A program made the position numbers and the translations under genes. Positions 10,101 to 17,365 of a DNA stretch of 64,000 nt are shown here, piece by piece. The notes beneath the pieces were generated by a model. That model was not told the DNA's origin and did not search any database. It worked only from the letters and a program-made list of their open reading frames with translations. The stretch's first letter is position 1. Each line of letters opens with the position of its first letter. The stretch is taken from the NCBI GenBank assembly GCA_017529425.1, contig JAFXNQ010000041.1, forward strand, positions 1 to 64,000, given 5' to 3'. Source of the DNA: Bacteroidales bacterium. Lineage in GTDB: Bacteria > Bacteroidota > Bacteroidia > Bacteroidales > UBA932.

Positions 10101-12695
10101 GTTCACGGGAGTGCTGCCGCCGCCGTTCTGCAGTTTGTAGAGCTGCACGCGACGGTCGCTTGCGCTGGAGCTGGAATACTGGAATGCACCGCTCACATAT
10201 CCCAGATAATACTTATTGTAACCATTGGAATGGCCGGAGCTTACTACCTGTACACCGCCATTGGAATACTTGAAAGCGTGATAGTAGTTTGTTGCGGAAG
10301 AGCTGTAACTGCTGGTGCGGCTATTGGTAGAATTGATCTGCAACTCGCTGTTGGAGTAGAAGACGTACATACCGTCGCTGTTCTTCACATTGTATGCCTC
10401 CTGGCCCGACAGGTTAGCGTGCTCTACGCCTGCGTCAGAGACTGTGAGGGCATATTTATCAACAGTAGCGTTAGAAACAATCTGGCCGTTGCTGATTGTA
10501 ACATCCACTGCATAGCTGCTTGCGTTGCTGCTGAAAGCTGCAAATGCCTTGCTGCTGCTCTCGTCAACAAAGAGGTAAGTACCGTCCCAGCTTGTGGGCT
10601 CGGAGGTAACCTTAACATATGCTGCATCACCACTCGGAGTGGGAGTCGAGCCGTCGCTGATAACCAGGGTGTAGCTCTTGGAAGCTGCATAGTAATTGTC
10701 GTTCTCAGCTGCATTTGCAGTGATGGTGGTGGTACCTGCACCCACAATCACGACGTTGGTACCGGAGATGGTAGCAACATTGGTGTTGGAAGATGTGTAG
10801 GTAACGGTGGTCTGTGCGCCGCTTACGGCCTGAACTGCATAAGAGTTGCCTGCGGTGTAACCGTTACCCAGGGTCCACTGGATGCTGCTCTGTGCAAACG
10901 AGAGGTTCTGGTTCTGCTTGGTTGCGGAACCGCCGTTACTCAGTTTGTAGAGCTGCAGGCGACGGTCGGTATCGCTGGTGGCTACGCTGCTGCCGCCGGA
11001 GTAGTTGAAAGAGCCGCTGGTGTAACCCAGATAATACCTGTAAGAGCCGCTGCTCTGGACGGCACTTGCAACCTGCACGCCGCCGTTAGAATACTTGAAC
11101 ACGCTGTAATAAGTGTTCATGGAGCTGCTGCTCTGGCTGCTGGCCTTCTGGTTGGTAGAGAGAATCTGTACCTCAGAGCTGGAGCCAAAGATATACATAC
11201 CGTCGCTGTTGCGCAGGTTGTATGCCCTCTGGCCTGAGAAATTGGAGTTCTCATGATCTACACCTGCGTCGGTCACAGTGAACGCATATTTATTAACATT
11301 GGAGTTAGCCACAATCTGGCCGTTGCTGATTGTAACGCTCAATGCATAGTTGCTTGCATTGTCGCTGAACGCAGCGAATGCCATACTGCTGCTCTCATCC
11401 ACGATGAGGTAAGTGCCGTCCCAGCTTGTGGGCTCGGAGGTAACCTTCATGTAAGCTGCTTCTCCGCTGGGGGTAGAAGACTGGGAAACAACCAGAGTGT
11501 AAGACTTGGTTGCAGCATTATATATATCGTTTGACGGAGCGTTTGCGGTGATGGTGGTGCTACCTGCGCCAACAATCTGGATGGTTGTACCGGAGATGGT
11601 AGCCACATTGGTGTTGGAAGATGTGTAGGTAACGGTGGTACGTGCGCCGCTGACAGGCTGTACGTCATAAGTATTTCCAATGGAATAGCCGTTGCCCAGC
11701 TGCCATGTTACGGTAGATTGAGCAAAGGAGAGCTCCTGATCTTCCTTCTCGGGATCTACAGGTGTAGGATTATCTTCCGGAGTGGGATCGGTGCTGTGGT
11801 CAGCATCAAAGCTGAGGTTGAAGGTATATGTCTTACCAGCGTTGATCTTGGTATCGCTGGCACGCTCAAACAGGTGATAGAAAACAACCTCGTTGTTGTT
11901 GGCGTCGGTTGCGATAACCTTAGCCTTCACGCTGCCGCCTGCAGGGATGGTGAAGGGGACAACGCCTGCATAAAACTGCTCGACGTCACCGGCTGCAATT
12001 TCATCGGCGTCGTTAACGGTGAGGAGAACCCTCTTGGTTGCGCCTTTTTCTGCCTCCCAGTTGATGTTGTCATAAGTAATATCGCCCACAAAATCACCTG
12101 CAATCTCGCTGGATGCGGTGAATTCTATGCTCTTGACCACGATGGGACCGCTGGTGGTGTTGGTCACCTTATAGTCGAGACGCGCCAGGACGTTACGCAT
12201 ACGGACGCTGAGCTGCTCCGAACGGGAAACACCCAGCTCCTTACCTACCAGGGGGAAGCCGTCGCCGGCGATGTGGGTCATATCACTGTTACCGGTCTGA
12301 ACCTGAGTCGCAGGGATAGAGATGTGAGTCTGCTGCGGAGTCTTGTTGTCGTCGCGGTGAGGATAAATCATGTACCAGTCGTTGACATCACCGGAGTAAC
12401 TCAAACGACCGCCAAAAGTGTTGTTGCCCCTGTAAGTCAGGTGGCCTGAAACATAGCTCTCTGCACCATCCTCAATGTTGATGGCGGTAAGTTGGTCACT
12501 TTCAGACCATAATGTGGCCGAACCGTTATTGACGGTCTTGGTAACGACGCCGTCTTCTGTAGTGACATAACATAGTAACTCCTCAGCGAAGAGACCTTCC
12601 TGAGGAGCTTCTTCCCGTACGGCTGTACAAGAACAGACACCACAAAGTCCTGCAATCAGGACCCCTACGGTAGCTAATGAGAAAGTTTTTTTCAT
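7140..12695 (-). CDS. Fimbrillin-like/Ig-repeat lipoprotein with C-terminal tyrosine-phosphatase domain
   Basis: An 1851-aa protein. Residues 1-24 form a lipoprotein signal peptide (Cys near residue 23). Residues about 30-300 look like a fimbrillin/Mfa-like domain (VRMRNVLARLDYKV). Five Big_2 Ig-like repeats start near residues 318, 593, 870, 1148 and 1408, each with the SSNTNVATISG signature; they alternate with modules of the type KVTSEPTSWDGTYL. A fibronectin-III-like domain spans about 1495-1611. Residues 1613-1851 form a protein tyrosine/serine phosphatase domain: NNCRDLGGQ, then RGSNM, then LDVDLRT, and the catalytic P-loop HCMVGADRTG with Cys1758 and Arg1764 (CX5R). The phosphatase is thus predicted outside the cell on a long stalk. 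Its substrate is unknown. Confidence 0.85.
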   Translation of the reverse strand: MKKTFSLATVGVLIAGLCGVCSCTAVREEAPQEGLFAEELLCYVTTEDGVVTKTVNNGSATLWSESDQLTAINIEDGAESYVSGHLTYRGNNTFGGRLSYSGDVNDWYMIYPHRDDNKTPQQTHISIPATQVQTGNSDMTHIAGDGFPLVGKELGVSRSEQLSVRMRNVLARLDYKVTNTTSGPIVVKSIEFTASSEIAGDFVGDITYDNINWEAEKGATKRVLLTVNDADEIAAGDVEQFYAGVVPFTIPAGGSVKAKVIATDANNNEVVFYHLFERASDTKINAGKTYTFNLSFDADHSTDPTPEDNPTPVDPEKEDQELSFAQSTVTWQLGNGYSIGNTYDVQPVSGARTTVTYTSSNTNVATISGTTIQIVGAGSTTITANAPSNDIYNAATKSYTLVVSQSSTPSGEAAYMKVTSEPTSWDGTYLIVDESSSMAFAAFSDNASNYALSVTISNGQIVANSNVNKYAFTVTDAGVDHENSNFSGQRAYNLRNSDGMYIFGSSSEVQILSTNQKASSQSSSSMNTYYSVFKYSNGGVQVASAVQSSGSYRYYLGYTSGSFNYSGGSSVATSDTDRRLQLYKLSNGGSATKQNQNLSFAQSSIQWTLGNGYTAGNSYAVQAVSGAQTTVTYTSSNTNVATISGTNVVIVGAGTTTITANAAENDNYYAASKSYTLVISDGSTPTPSGDAAYVKVTSEPTSWDGTYLFVDESSSKAFAAFSSNASSYAVDVTISNGQIVSNATVDKYALTVSDAGVEHANLSGQEAYNVKNSDGMYVFYSNSELQINSTNSRTSSYSSSATNYYHAFKYSNGGVQVVSSGHSNGYNKYYLGYVSGAFQYSSSSASDRRVQLYKLQNGGGSTPVNPSKQNQTLSFASPSVTWSLDNGYSIGNSYSVQSVSGAWTTVTYSSSNTNVATVNGSQLVIVGAGTTTITANAVGNDNYNPASQSYTLTITSSGSSSSSTSRTYTYQTSVSAGTYLLGGYESSGSQYSIALFPTVLNGDWDSSQGYVSNGQYIGQRDIDSSNTLTFTNDSEIFNAEVELIASGSNWKIKVKSTGQYLVVPTTDNRITYTTSESSATAFSIGSGSGSGSSWGGTSSGNGLGIYSGSYYFYHSGSAQGFSMRAYQVSNIRLYKLTSEGGSSSGKVNQNLSFSQPTVTVSMNNYPAGSTLSVQQVSGAQTTVTYTSSNTNVATVSGTTITIKGAGQTTITANAAAAGNYNAASQSYTLVVNEASSTPSTGDATYVKATSLTVGGTYLITSVDDTRLFKGAADGSYVSINAASGVITSANNAYSGYEFTVTQSGSKYCIRFNDGRYLLCDYSNSGNSTTGLVFESSQPSSEYLYSLTVSGERFEFMTAQRNSSSTSEVLYYKPSSMGGTGADTFKIGGSGVGVGVHLYLKTSSGSSKKVQSPYFSQGSITQTMESASGIMSVQTLQGGYGNITYSSSNTNVATISGTTITVRGFGSTTITGTAAGNDEYYSGSASYTLYINRISQEGVYNLENSAVNGFFNQAYSNYTKSNHSSTSYASQYATNVSATNRLDWPAPATVSWTGSSATTVSVYYDQAHTDEEIMAVAEVSSNTADIYNLIPNRTYYWVAKNGSTTVASGTFATEGRRRMVGIGLKSNFGQNYANNCRDLGGQVTENGGKTIKYGKIFRGSNMDNTTSDQKNYLLNKMKIGLDVDLRTSGGWGGSGNSINNALNLSPNIAENTYSPDVYSGHTNEQYSGGSDLTNKNKMGPTLMRIMNAVHHGVNVYIHCMVGADRTGGTCLYLESLLGIAPERCDIDFELTSFSTVGLRARNGSSPEQYYTVYNAINNASGNTWQEKAINYVVNTLGVDRDMITQFQNDMLE

Positions 12696-12719
12696 GTTTA
12701 GATTAGTGAATATATTTAG

Positions 12720-12953
12720 TTAATTGTTTTCAGAAGCGCCAACAAGAACAAAATCGGAACCGGTAACATCAAAACCATCAACAGGACCTTCAAAGGGGGA
12801 GCTGAAATCGCCACCATGCTGCCAGGAAATGATGTCCTGCATCAAAGAGCCTTTACAGTCAATAGCTATCAATTCAGAAGCCGGAGCCTCATATAGACAC
12901 TCGGAATGTTTCGATATGTTTCGCTTTAACATTTCTTGCTTTGTGTCCGCCAT
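12720..12953 (-). CDS. Small protein (77 aa) heading the surface-protein operon
   Basis: It encodes MADTKQEMLKRN... and lies 24 bases upstream of the giant phosphatase lipoprotein in the same orientation. The middle, CLYEAPASELIAIDCKGSLM, matches the YE(A/S)P...V/I...G pattern of the 63-aa protein at 6936-7127. The C-terminus is acidic and Gly/Ser-rich. It has no signal peptide or known domain that I recognise. The repeated pairing of a small peptide with a giant lipoprotein argues for a linked function such as export, assembly or regulation, which is inference only. Confidence 0.65.
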   Translation of the reverse strand: MADTKQEMLKRNISKHSECLYEAPASELIAIDCKGSLMQDIISWQHGGDFSSPFEGPVDGFDVTGSDFVLVGASENN

Positions 12954-13022
12954 TAAACCGGTTATTGCCTAATAAAAATGGGGCGAACAAGGTGTAAAAT
13001 TACAAAATTCTGCCCGGAAAAA

Positions 13023-13053
13023 CAAAAAAAATAGGCTGAAAATCAGCCTATTT
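13023..13053 (-). terminator. Rho-independent terminator of the HerA-like ATPase gene
   Basis: Perfect 11-bp arms AAATAGGCTGA (13029-13039) and TCAGCCTATTT (13043-13053) with a 3-base loop. On the minus strand they are followed by an uninterrupted T-run (13024-13031). The right arm includes the stop codon of the ATPase gene (13048-13050). Confidence 0.9.
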
Positions 13054-14718
13054 AAGCAATCCTTTAAGCACCTCTGTGGTAATGCGCCGAGTAGCGCTGT
13101 TCACGGCCGATTTAGCAGCTTTCTGTACCGCCGTGGAGGCAGTTGATTTCTTGGAAGTTGTCTTCTTGGCAGTGGTCAGCTTCTTGGAAGCGGTCGTCTT
13201 CTTGGAGGTGGTGCTTTTCTTTGTAGATGTTCCGATTATGGACTTGGCGGCGTTTGTGGCGATACTGCGGGCAAAAGAGGTGGCCGCAGCAGCTATCATA
13301 GTACCAAAGATGGTCCGTTTAATGCCTGATGATTTCTTTTTCGCGGCCTTCTCCTTCTCTTTATCTTTCTGGGCGCGCGCCAGTGCCTTTTCCTCCTCTT
13401 CAGCAGCCTTCTGGGCAGCTTTCTCTGCCTCCTCATATTGCGCTGTGAGCACCTCATAGGCGCTCTCGCGATCAAAGAAACCGTCGTAATTCAGGATATT
13501 CTGCGGGGCGGACCTGTTGATATCCAGCCGCTGCCCCTCGCTGATTGCGCCGATAGAGCTCAGCGGGAACAGGATCTTGGCCCGCTCCACCACCGTAGGG
13601 GCACCCTTCTCGTCCAGGAAGCTGACCAGAGCCTCACCGGTAGCGAGCTCCGTTATGGCGGTGGCAGTATCAAAGCCCGGGTTGGCTCGGAAAGTCTCTG
13701 CCGCAACCCGCACCGCCTTCTGGTCGCGCGGAGTATAGGCACGCAGGGCGTGCTGCACTCGGTTGCCAAGCTGCCCCAGGATACTGTCTGGGATATCAGT
13801 AGGCGACTGTGTAACAAAATATACACCGATACCCTTGCTGCGAATCAGGCGCACCACCTGTTCTATCTTGTCTGTCAGGGCCTTGGGCGTATCTGCAAAC
13901 AGTGTGTGAGCCTCGTCAAAGAAGAACACCAGCTTGGGCTTCTCCAGGTCCCCCACCTCAGGCATCAGGGTGTAAAGCTCCGTAAGCAGCCAGAACAGGA
14001 AGGTAGAATAGAGCTTGGGGCGCATCATAAGCTCGTCCGCAGCCAGCACATTCATCACGCCGCGGCCATTCTCCACCGCCAGCAGATCCTGCACATTAAA
14101 CGCCGGTTCGCCAAAGAACTTGTCAGCCCCCTGATCCTCCAGAGTGAGGATGGCGCGTTGAATGGCACCGATGGATGCCGCAGAGATATTGCCGTATGTG
14201 GTGGTGTATTCCGACGCATGCTTCGACACAAAATCGAGCATCATCCTCAAGTCCTTTATATCTATGAGCAGCAAGTCGTTATCGTCCGCAATGCGGAACA
14301 CTATGTTCAGCACTCCGGTCTGAACGTCGTTGAGCTCCAGCATGCGGGAGAGAAGCTGAGGACCCATGGCGGAGACGGTGGTGCGCATGGTGTGCCCCTG
14401 CTTGCCAAACACGTCAAAGAAACGGGTCGGACACCCCTCAAACTGAGGATTCTCTATACCGAATTCCGGGCAACGCTTTGCTATGAAAGAACTCATAGCC
14501 CCCGTCTGGCTGATTCCACTCAAATCCCCCTTCATATCGGCCATAAAACAGGGGATGCCGGCCTGGGAAAAGGTCTCTGCCAGCACCTGCAGCGTTACGG
14601 TCTTTCCCGTACCGGTAGCCCCCGCCACCAATCCGTGACGGTTCAGCATCTTGGGATTAATATATATCGGCCCGTTATCGCTATGGGCCACATACATCAG
14701 GTTGTCGGAGGTGTACAT
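13048..14718 (-). CDS. HerA-like ATPase of the DUF853 (YjgR) family
   Basis: A 556-aa P-loop ATPase. Walker A is GATGTGKT (residues 33-40) and Walker B is LVFFFDEAH (about 264-272). FMADMKGDLSGIS directly after the Walker A region and VYFVTQSPTDIPDSIL are typical of the DUF853 relatives of the HerA/FtsK translocase family. The last 120 residues are a lysine/alanine/serine-rich tail with repeated TTSKK-like units, probably disordered and possibly nucleic-acid binding. The gene is monocistronic: its own promoter region overlaps the ompA terminator and a strong terminator follows. Cellular function of the family is not well defined. The family assignment is secure. Confidence 0.9.
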   Translation of the reverse strand: MYTSDNLMYVAHSDNGPIYINPKMLNRHGLVAGATGTGKTVTLQVLAETFSQAGIPCFMADMKGDLSGISQTGAMSSFIAKRCPEFGIENPQFEGCPTRFFDVFGKQGHTMRTTVSAMGPQLLSRMLELNDVQTGVLNIVFRIADDNDLLLIDIKDLRMMLDFVSKHASEYTTTYGNISAASIGAIQRAILTLEDQGADKFFGEPAFNVQDLLAVENGRGVMNVLAADELMMRPKLYSTFLFWLLTELYTLMPEVGDLEKPKLVFFFDEAHTLFADTPKALTDKIEQVVRLIRSKGIGVYFVTQSPTDIPDSILGQLGNRVQHALRAYTPRDQKAVRVAAETFRANPGFDTATAITELATGEALVSFLDEKGAPTVVERAKILFPLSSIGAISEGQRLDINRSAPQNILNYDGFFDRESAYEVLTAQYEEAEKAAQKAAEEEEKALARAQKDKEKEKAAKKKSSGIKRTIFGTMIAAAATSFARSIATNAAKSIIGTSTKKSTTSKKTTASKKLTTAKKTTSKKSTASTAVQKAAKSAVNSATRRITTEVLKGLLK

Positions 14719-14723
14719 ATCTG

Positions 14724-14790
14724 TTTTAAACGTTTAAAATTTATTTTCAAAAACCTTATCCGTTTCTACACGTTTATAAACGTTTAAAAA
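14724..14790 (-). promoter_or_regulatory. Palindromes with AAACGTTT core in the leader of the HerA-like gene
   Basis: Two palindromes lie just upstream of the start codon at 14718: TTTTAAACGTTTAAAA (14724-14739, 16 bp perfect) and ACGTTTATAAACGT (14770-14783). A further half-site CGTTTAAAAACG follows (14781-14792). They share the AAACGTTT/CGTTTA core. They fall in the expected 5' untranslated region and could be operator sites or RNA structure. Confidence 0.45.
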
Positions 14791-14804
14791 CGGCTAAGTA
14801 TCTT

Positions 14805-14836
14805 CAAATATAGCAAAAAAAGGGCAACCCTGCAAG
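14805..14836 (-). promoter_or_regulatory. Candidate Bacteroides-type promoter of the HerA-like gene
   Basis: On the minus strand a TATATTTG element (14805-14812) matches the -7 consensus TAnnTTTG. A CTTG lies 20 bases upstream in place of the -33 TTTG. It overlaps the ompA terminator hairpin and would give a leader of roughly 80 bases containing the AAACGTTT palindromes. Confidence 0.45.
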
Positions 14837-14846
14837 GCCGCCCTTT
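14815..14846 (-). terminator. Rho-independent terminator downstream of the OmpA gene
   Basis: Arms AAAGGGC (14819-14825) and GCCCTTT (14840-14846) enclose a 14-base loop. On the minus strand they run into seven T residues (14815-14821). It lies 24 bases after the stop codon of the OmpA gene. Confidence 0.8.
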
Positions 14847-14869
14847 ATAATAATTTTGAGTGTGTTGTC

Positions 14870-16036
14870 TTATTTAGTAACAACAACTGCTACGCGGTTC
14901 TCTTCGCGAACGTCAGATACCTGAACGGTGTCACCATAGTAGTTAACGGTGATACGGCTGGCTGCGATGCCTGCATCCTTAAGAGCCTTGGCAACGCGCT
15001 CTGCACGGTTCTGAGAGAGGGTCATGTTGTGTTTGGGCTTACCAGTCTGCTTGTCAGCATAACCGCTAACGGTAACGACTGCATCGGGGAACTCGTTCAG
15101 GACAGCCACGATGTGGTCAACCTTGGGAGCCTCTTCTTTCTTGATCACATACTTGTCAAGATCAAAGTAGATGTTCTCTACCTGTGCGCGGGCAGCAGCA
15201 CGTGCAGCGGCAGCCTTCTCGGCAGCAGCTTTCTCAGCAGCAGCCTTCTCAGCAGCAGCTCTCTCGGCAGCGAGACGCTCAGCCTCAGCCTTCTCGGCAG
15301 CAGCCTTCTCAGCAGCAGCCTTCTCGGCAGCAGCCTTTGCAGCAGCGAGTGCAGCAGCCTCAGCGGCAGCAGCCTCTGCAGCGCGGACAGCAGCTTTCTT
15401 CTTTACAGAACCGATGTTGAACTTCAGGCCGATAAGGGCAGCGAAGTTGTCATCCCACTTGAAGGGCTTCTTAATTTTGAGGATTTCGCCACCAAAGTAG
15501 GTGTTATCTTCCAGAGTGTTGAACTTGTTGTTGAGAGCGTTGTCCTGGAACTCGAGAGAGAGGTCAACCAGTTCGCTCAGACGGAAGTCAAAGCCAAGAC
15601 CGGCACGAACTGCAGGGCTGAAGCTACCAGCCTGATCGTTAGCAGCGAGACGGTAGTTTGCACCTGCGCCCAAGAAGATATAAGGATTAAAGAAACGGGT
15701 CTCTTTATATCTGAAGATGTTGCAGATGTCAAAAGTTGCATCCAAAGCAAGCTGGCCGTAATAGAAGGCATTCAGATTTGTACCATTGGTAGGGTAATAA
15801 CCCATAGGGCCGGAGATGCTACCGCGCAGGCCAAATACCGGGGTAAAATCGTAACCGACACTAATCTGGCCATTAGGGGAGATGTGTTTGAAGTGGCTGA
15901 TTGACCAGTTGTTGGAGGTAACATAGTTTGCACCACCCTGAACACCGAGATACCAGCCAGGATAGAACTTGTCCTGAGCGTTAACAGAAGCGCCCACGAA
16001 CAGCAAAGTAGCTAAAACAACAAGTACTTTTTTCAT
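14870..16036 (-). CDS. OmpA-family outer-membrane protein with alanine-rich linker
   Basis: A 388-aa protein. Residues 1-21 are a signal peptide ending VNAQ. Residues about 22-205 form an eight-stranded-barrel-type domain with alternating aromatic strands and a final NIG strand. Residues about 213-285 are an alanine/glutamate/lysine helix of repeated AAEKA units, encoded by GCAGC-rich direct repeats at about 15180-15400. Residues about 288-388 are the OmpA peptidoglycan-binding domain: IYFDLDKYVIK, VSGYADKQTG with the conserved Asp, and NRAERV with the conserved Arg. It anchors the outer membrane to peptidoglycan. The gene is monocistronic, divergent from ugd, and has a terminator. The long helical linker is more extended than in enterobacterial OmpA. 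Confidence 0.95.
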   Translation of the reverse strand: MKKVLVVLATLLFVGASVNAQDKFYPGWYLGVQGGANYVTSNNWSISHFKHISPNGQISVGYDFTPVFGLRGSISGPMGYYPTNGTNLNAFYYGQLALDATFDICNIFRYKETRFFNPYIFLGAGANYRLAANDQAGSFSPAVRAGLGFDFRLSELVDLSLEFQDNALNNKFNTLEDNTYFGGEILKIKKPFKWDDNFAALIGLKFNIGSVKKKAAVRAAEAAAAEAAALAAAKAAAEKAAAEKAAAEKAEAERLAAERAAAEKAAAEKAAAEKAAAARAAARAQVENIYFDLDKYVIKKEEAPKVDHIVAVLNEFPDAVVTVSGYADKQTGKPKHNMTLSQNRAERVAKALKDAGIAASRITVNYYGDTVQVSDVREENRVAVVVTK

Positions 16037-16088
16037 AGTTGCGTGTTTGTATAATTAATAATTTGTGATAGTTATTCTTTTAATCGCC

Positions 16089-16120
16089 CAAAGATATACA
16101 ATTTGTATTAAAAAAACAAT
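16089..16120 (-). promoter_or_regulatory. Promoter of the OmpA gene
   Basis: On the minus strand TATCTTTG (16089-16096) fits the Bacteroides -7 element TAnnTTTG. ATTG (16117-16120) lies 20 bases upstream in the -33 position. The leader before the start codon at 16036 would be about 45-50 bases. The element interleaves with the divergent ugd promoter. Confidence 0.65.
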
Positions 16121-16134
16121 TTTTCGTATATTTG
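16102..16134 (+). promoter_or_regulatory. Promoter of ugd, probably giving a leaderless mRNA
   Basis: TTTG (16102-16105), a 21-base spacer and TATATTTG (16127-16134) match the Bacteroides -33/-7 consensus. The ATG of ugd begins only 5 bases after the -7 element, about where transcription should start, so the message may have little or no leader. Confidence 0.7.
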
Positions 16135-16138
16135 TGTT

Positions 16139-17365
16139 ATGAAAATAGCAGTAGCAGGTACCGGATATGTGGGCATGAGCATCGCCACGCTCCTTGCCCA
16201 GCGCAATCACGTCGTCGCGGTGGACGTCATTGCAGACAAAGTCGATAAGATTAACAACCGCGTCTCACCCATCGCAGATGATTACATAGAGCGCTTTCTG
16301 GCAGAGAAACAACTTGACCTCAAAGCCACTACCGATGCGTCGGCCGCTTATGCCGACGCCGACTTTGTGGTAATCGCCACCCCCACCAACTATGACCCGC
16401 AGAAGAACTTCTTTGACACCAGCCATGTAGATGAGGTCATCAAACTGGTGATGGAGGTCAACCCCAGCGCCACCATGGTAATCAAGAGTACCGTACCTGT
16501 GGGCTTTACCAAGTCTGTAAGCAAACGTTTCTCAGAGGCGCGCATCCTCTTCTCCCCCGAGTTTCTGCGGGAGAGCAAAGCCCTTTACGACAACCTCTAC
16601 CCTTCCCGCATCATCGTGGGGTGCGACAGCGACGAGTTGAAGGAGGCAGCAGAGGCTTTTGCCACCCTGCTCAGGAATGCCGCCATCAAAGAAGATATCC
16701 CCGTCCTGTATATGGGCACCACGGAGGCCGAGGCGGTGAAGCTGTTTGCCAACACATACCTTGCGCTCCGGGTGAGCTATTTCAACGAACTTGATACCTA
16801 TGCCGAGATGAAAGGGCTCGACACCCGCTCCATCATAGAGGGAGTATGCCTTGACCCCCGCATCGGCAGCCACTATAACAACCCCAGCTTCGGTTACGGA
16901 GGATACTGCCTCCCAAAAGACACCAAGCAGCTGCTGGCCAACTACAACGATGTGCCTGAGAACATAATAGGGGCCATCGTGGCGAGCAACCGCACCAGGA
17001 AGGATTATATCGCAGACCGGGTGCTGGCAAAAGCCGGCTATTACAGCGCCAACAGCATCTGGGATTCCGCCCGTGAACATGAGGTCACCGTGGGGGTATT
17101 CCGCCTGACCATGAAAACCGGCAGCGACAACTTCCGCCAGAGCGCCATCCAGGGCATCATGAAGCGCATCAAGGCTAAGGGAGCGACGGTTATCGTATAC
17201 GAGCCCACCCTCCCCGACGGCTCAACCTTCTTTGGCAGCGCCGTGATAAACGACCTTGCGGCCTTCAAATCAAAGGCAGACGCCATAATCGCCAACCGCT
17301 GCGACCCTGCCCTGTCCGATGTAATGGACAAGGTATATACGAGGGATATATTCAAAAGAGATTAG
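16139..17365 (+). CDS. ugd: UDP-glucose 6-dehydrogenase
   Basis: A 408-aa NAD-dependent enzyme that oxidises UDP-glucose to UDP-glucuronate in the cytoplasm, feeding capsule or LPS sugars. The N-terminal Rossmann motif is [11 protein letters not shown] (residues 4-14). The hinge region FSPEFLRE and the catalytic motif [12 protein letters not shown] with Cys257 are present. The short form (about 390-410 aa) is typical of this branch. The product fits the UDP-glucuronate 4-epimerase encoded at 22847-24049. Its last four bases overlap the end of the convergent sugar-phosphate transferase gene. A strong promoter lies directly upstream. Confidence 0.95.
   Translation: MKIAVAGTGYVGMSIATLLAQRNHVVAVDVIADKVDKINNRVSPIADDYIERFLAEKQLDLKATTDASAAYADADFVVIATPTNYDPQKNFFDTSHVDEVIKLVMEVNPSATMVIKSTVPVGFTKSVSKRFSEARILFSPEFLRESKALYDNLYPSRIIVGCDSDELKEAAEAFATLLRNAAIKEDIPVLYMGTTEAEAVKLFANTYLALRVSYFNELDTYAEMKGLDTRSIIEGVCLDPRIGSHYNNPSFGYGGYCLPKDTKQLLANYNDVPENIIGAIVASNRTRKDYIADRVLAKAGYYSANSIWDSAREHEVTVGVFRLTMKTGSDNFRQSAIQGIMKRIKAKGATVIVYEPTLPDGSTFFGSAVINDLAAFKSKADAIIANRCDPALSDVMDKVYTRDIFKRD

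Noticed and set aside
10067-11534. Several plus-strand frames opposite the Ig repeats
   Set aside because: All are mirror images of repeated Ser/Thr-rich coding sequence of the giant lipoprotein.
7140-12695. Considered whether the repeats are an assembly collapse or a phase-variable array
   Set aside because: The repeats differ at many positions and the frame is continuous through all units; no evidence of collapse in the sequence itself, although long reads would settle it.
13438-14787. 449-codon plus-strand frame opposite the HerA-like gene
   Set aside because: The minus strand holds an unmistakable ATPase with Walker motifs, promoter and terminator; the antisense frame is a shadow.
15184-15500. 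Gln/Ala-rich plus-strand frames opposite the OmpA linker
   Set aside because: They result from the repeated GCAGC units of the alanine-rich linker read in the wrong direction.
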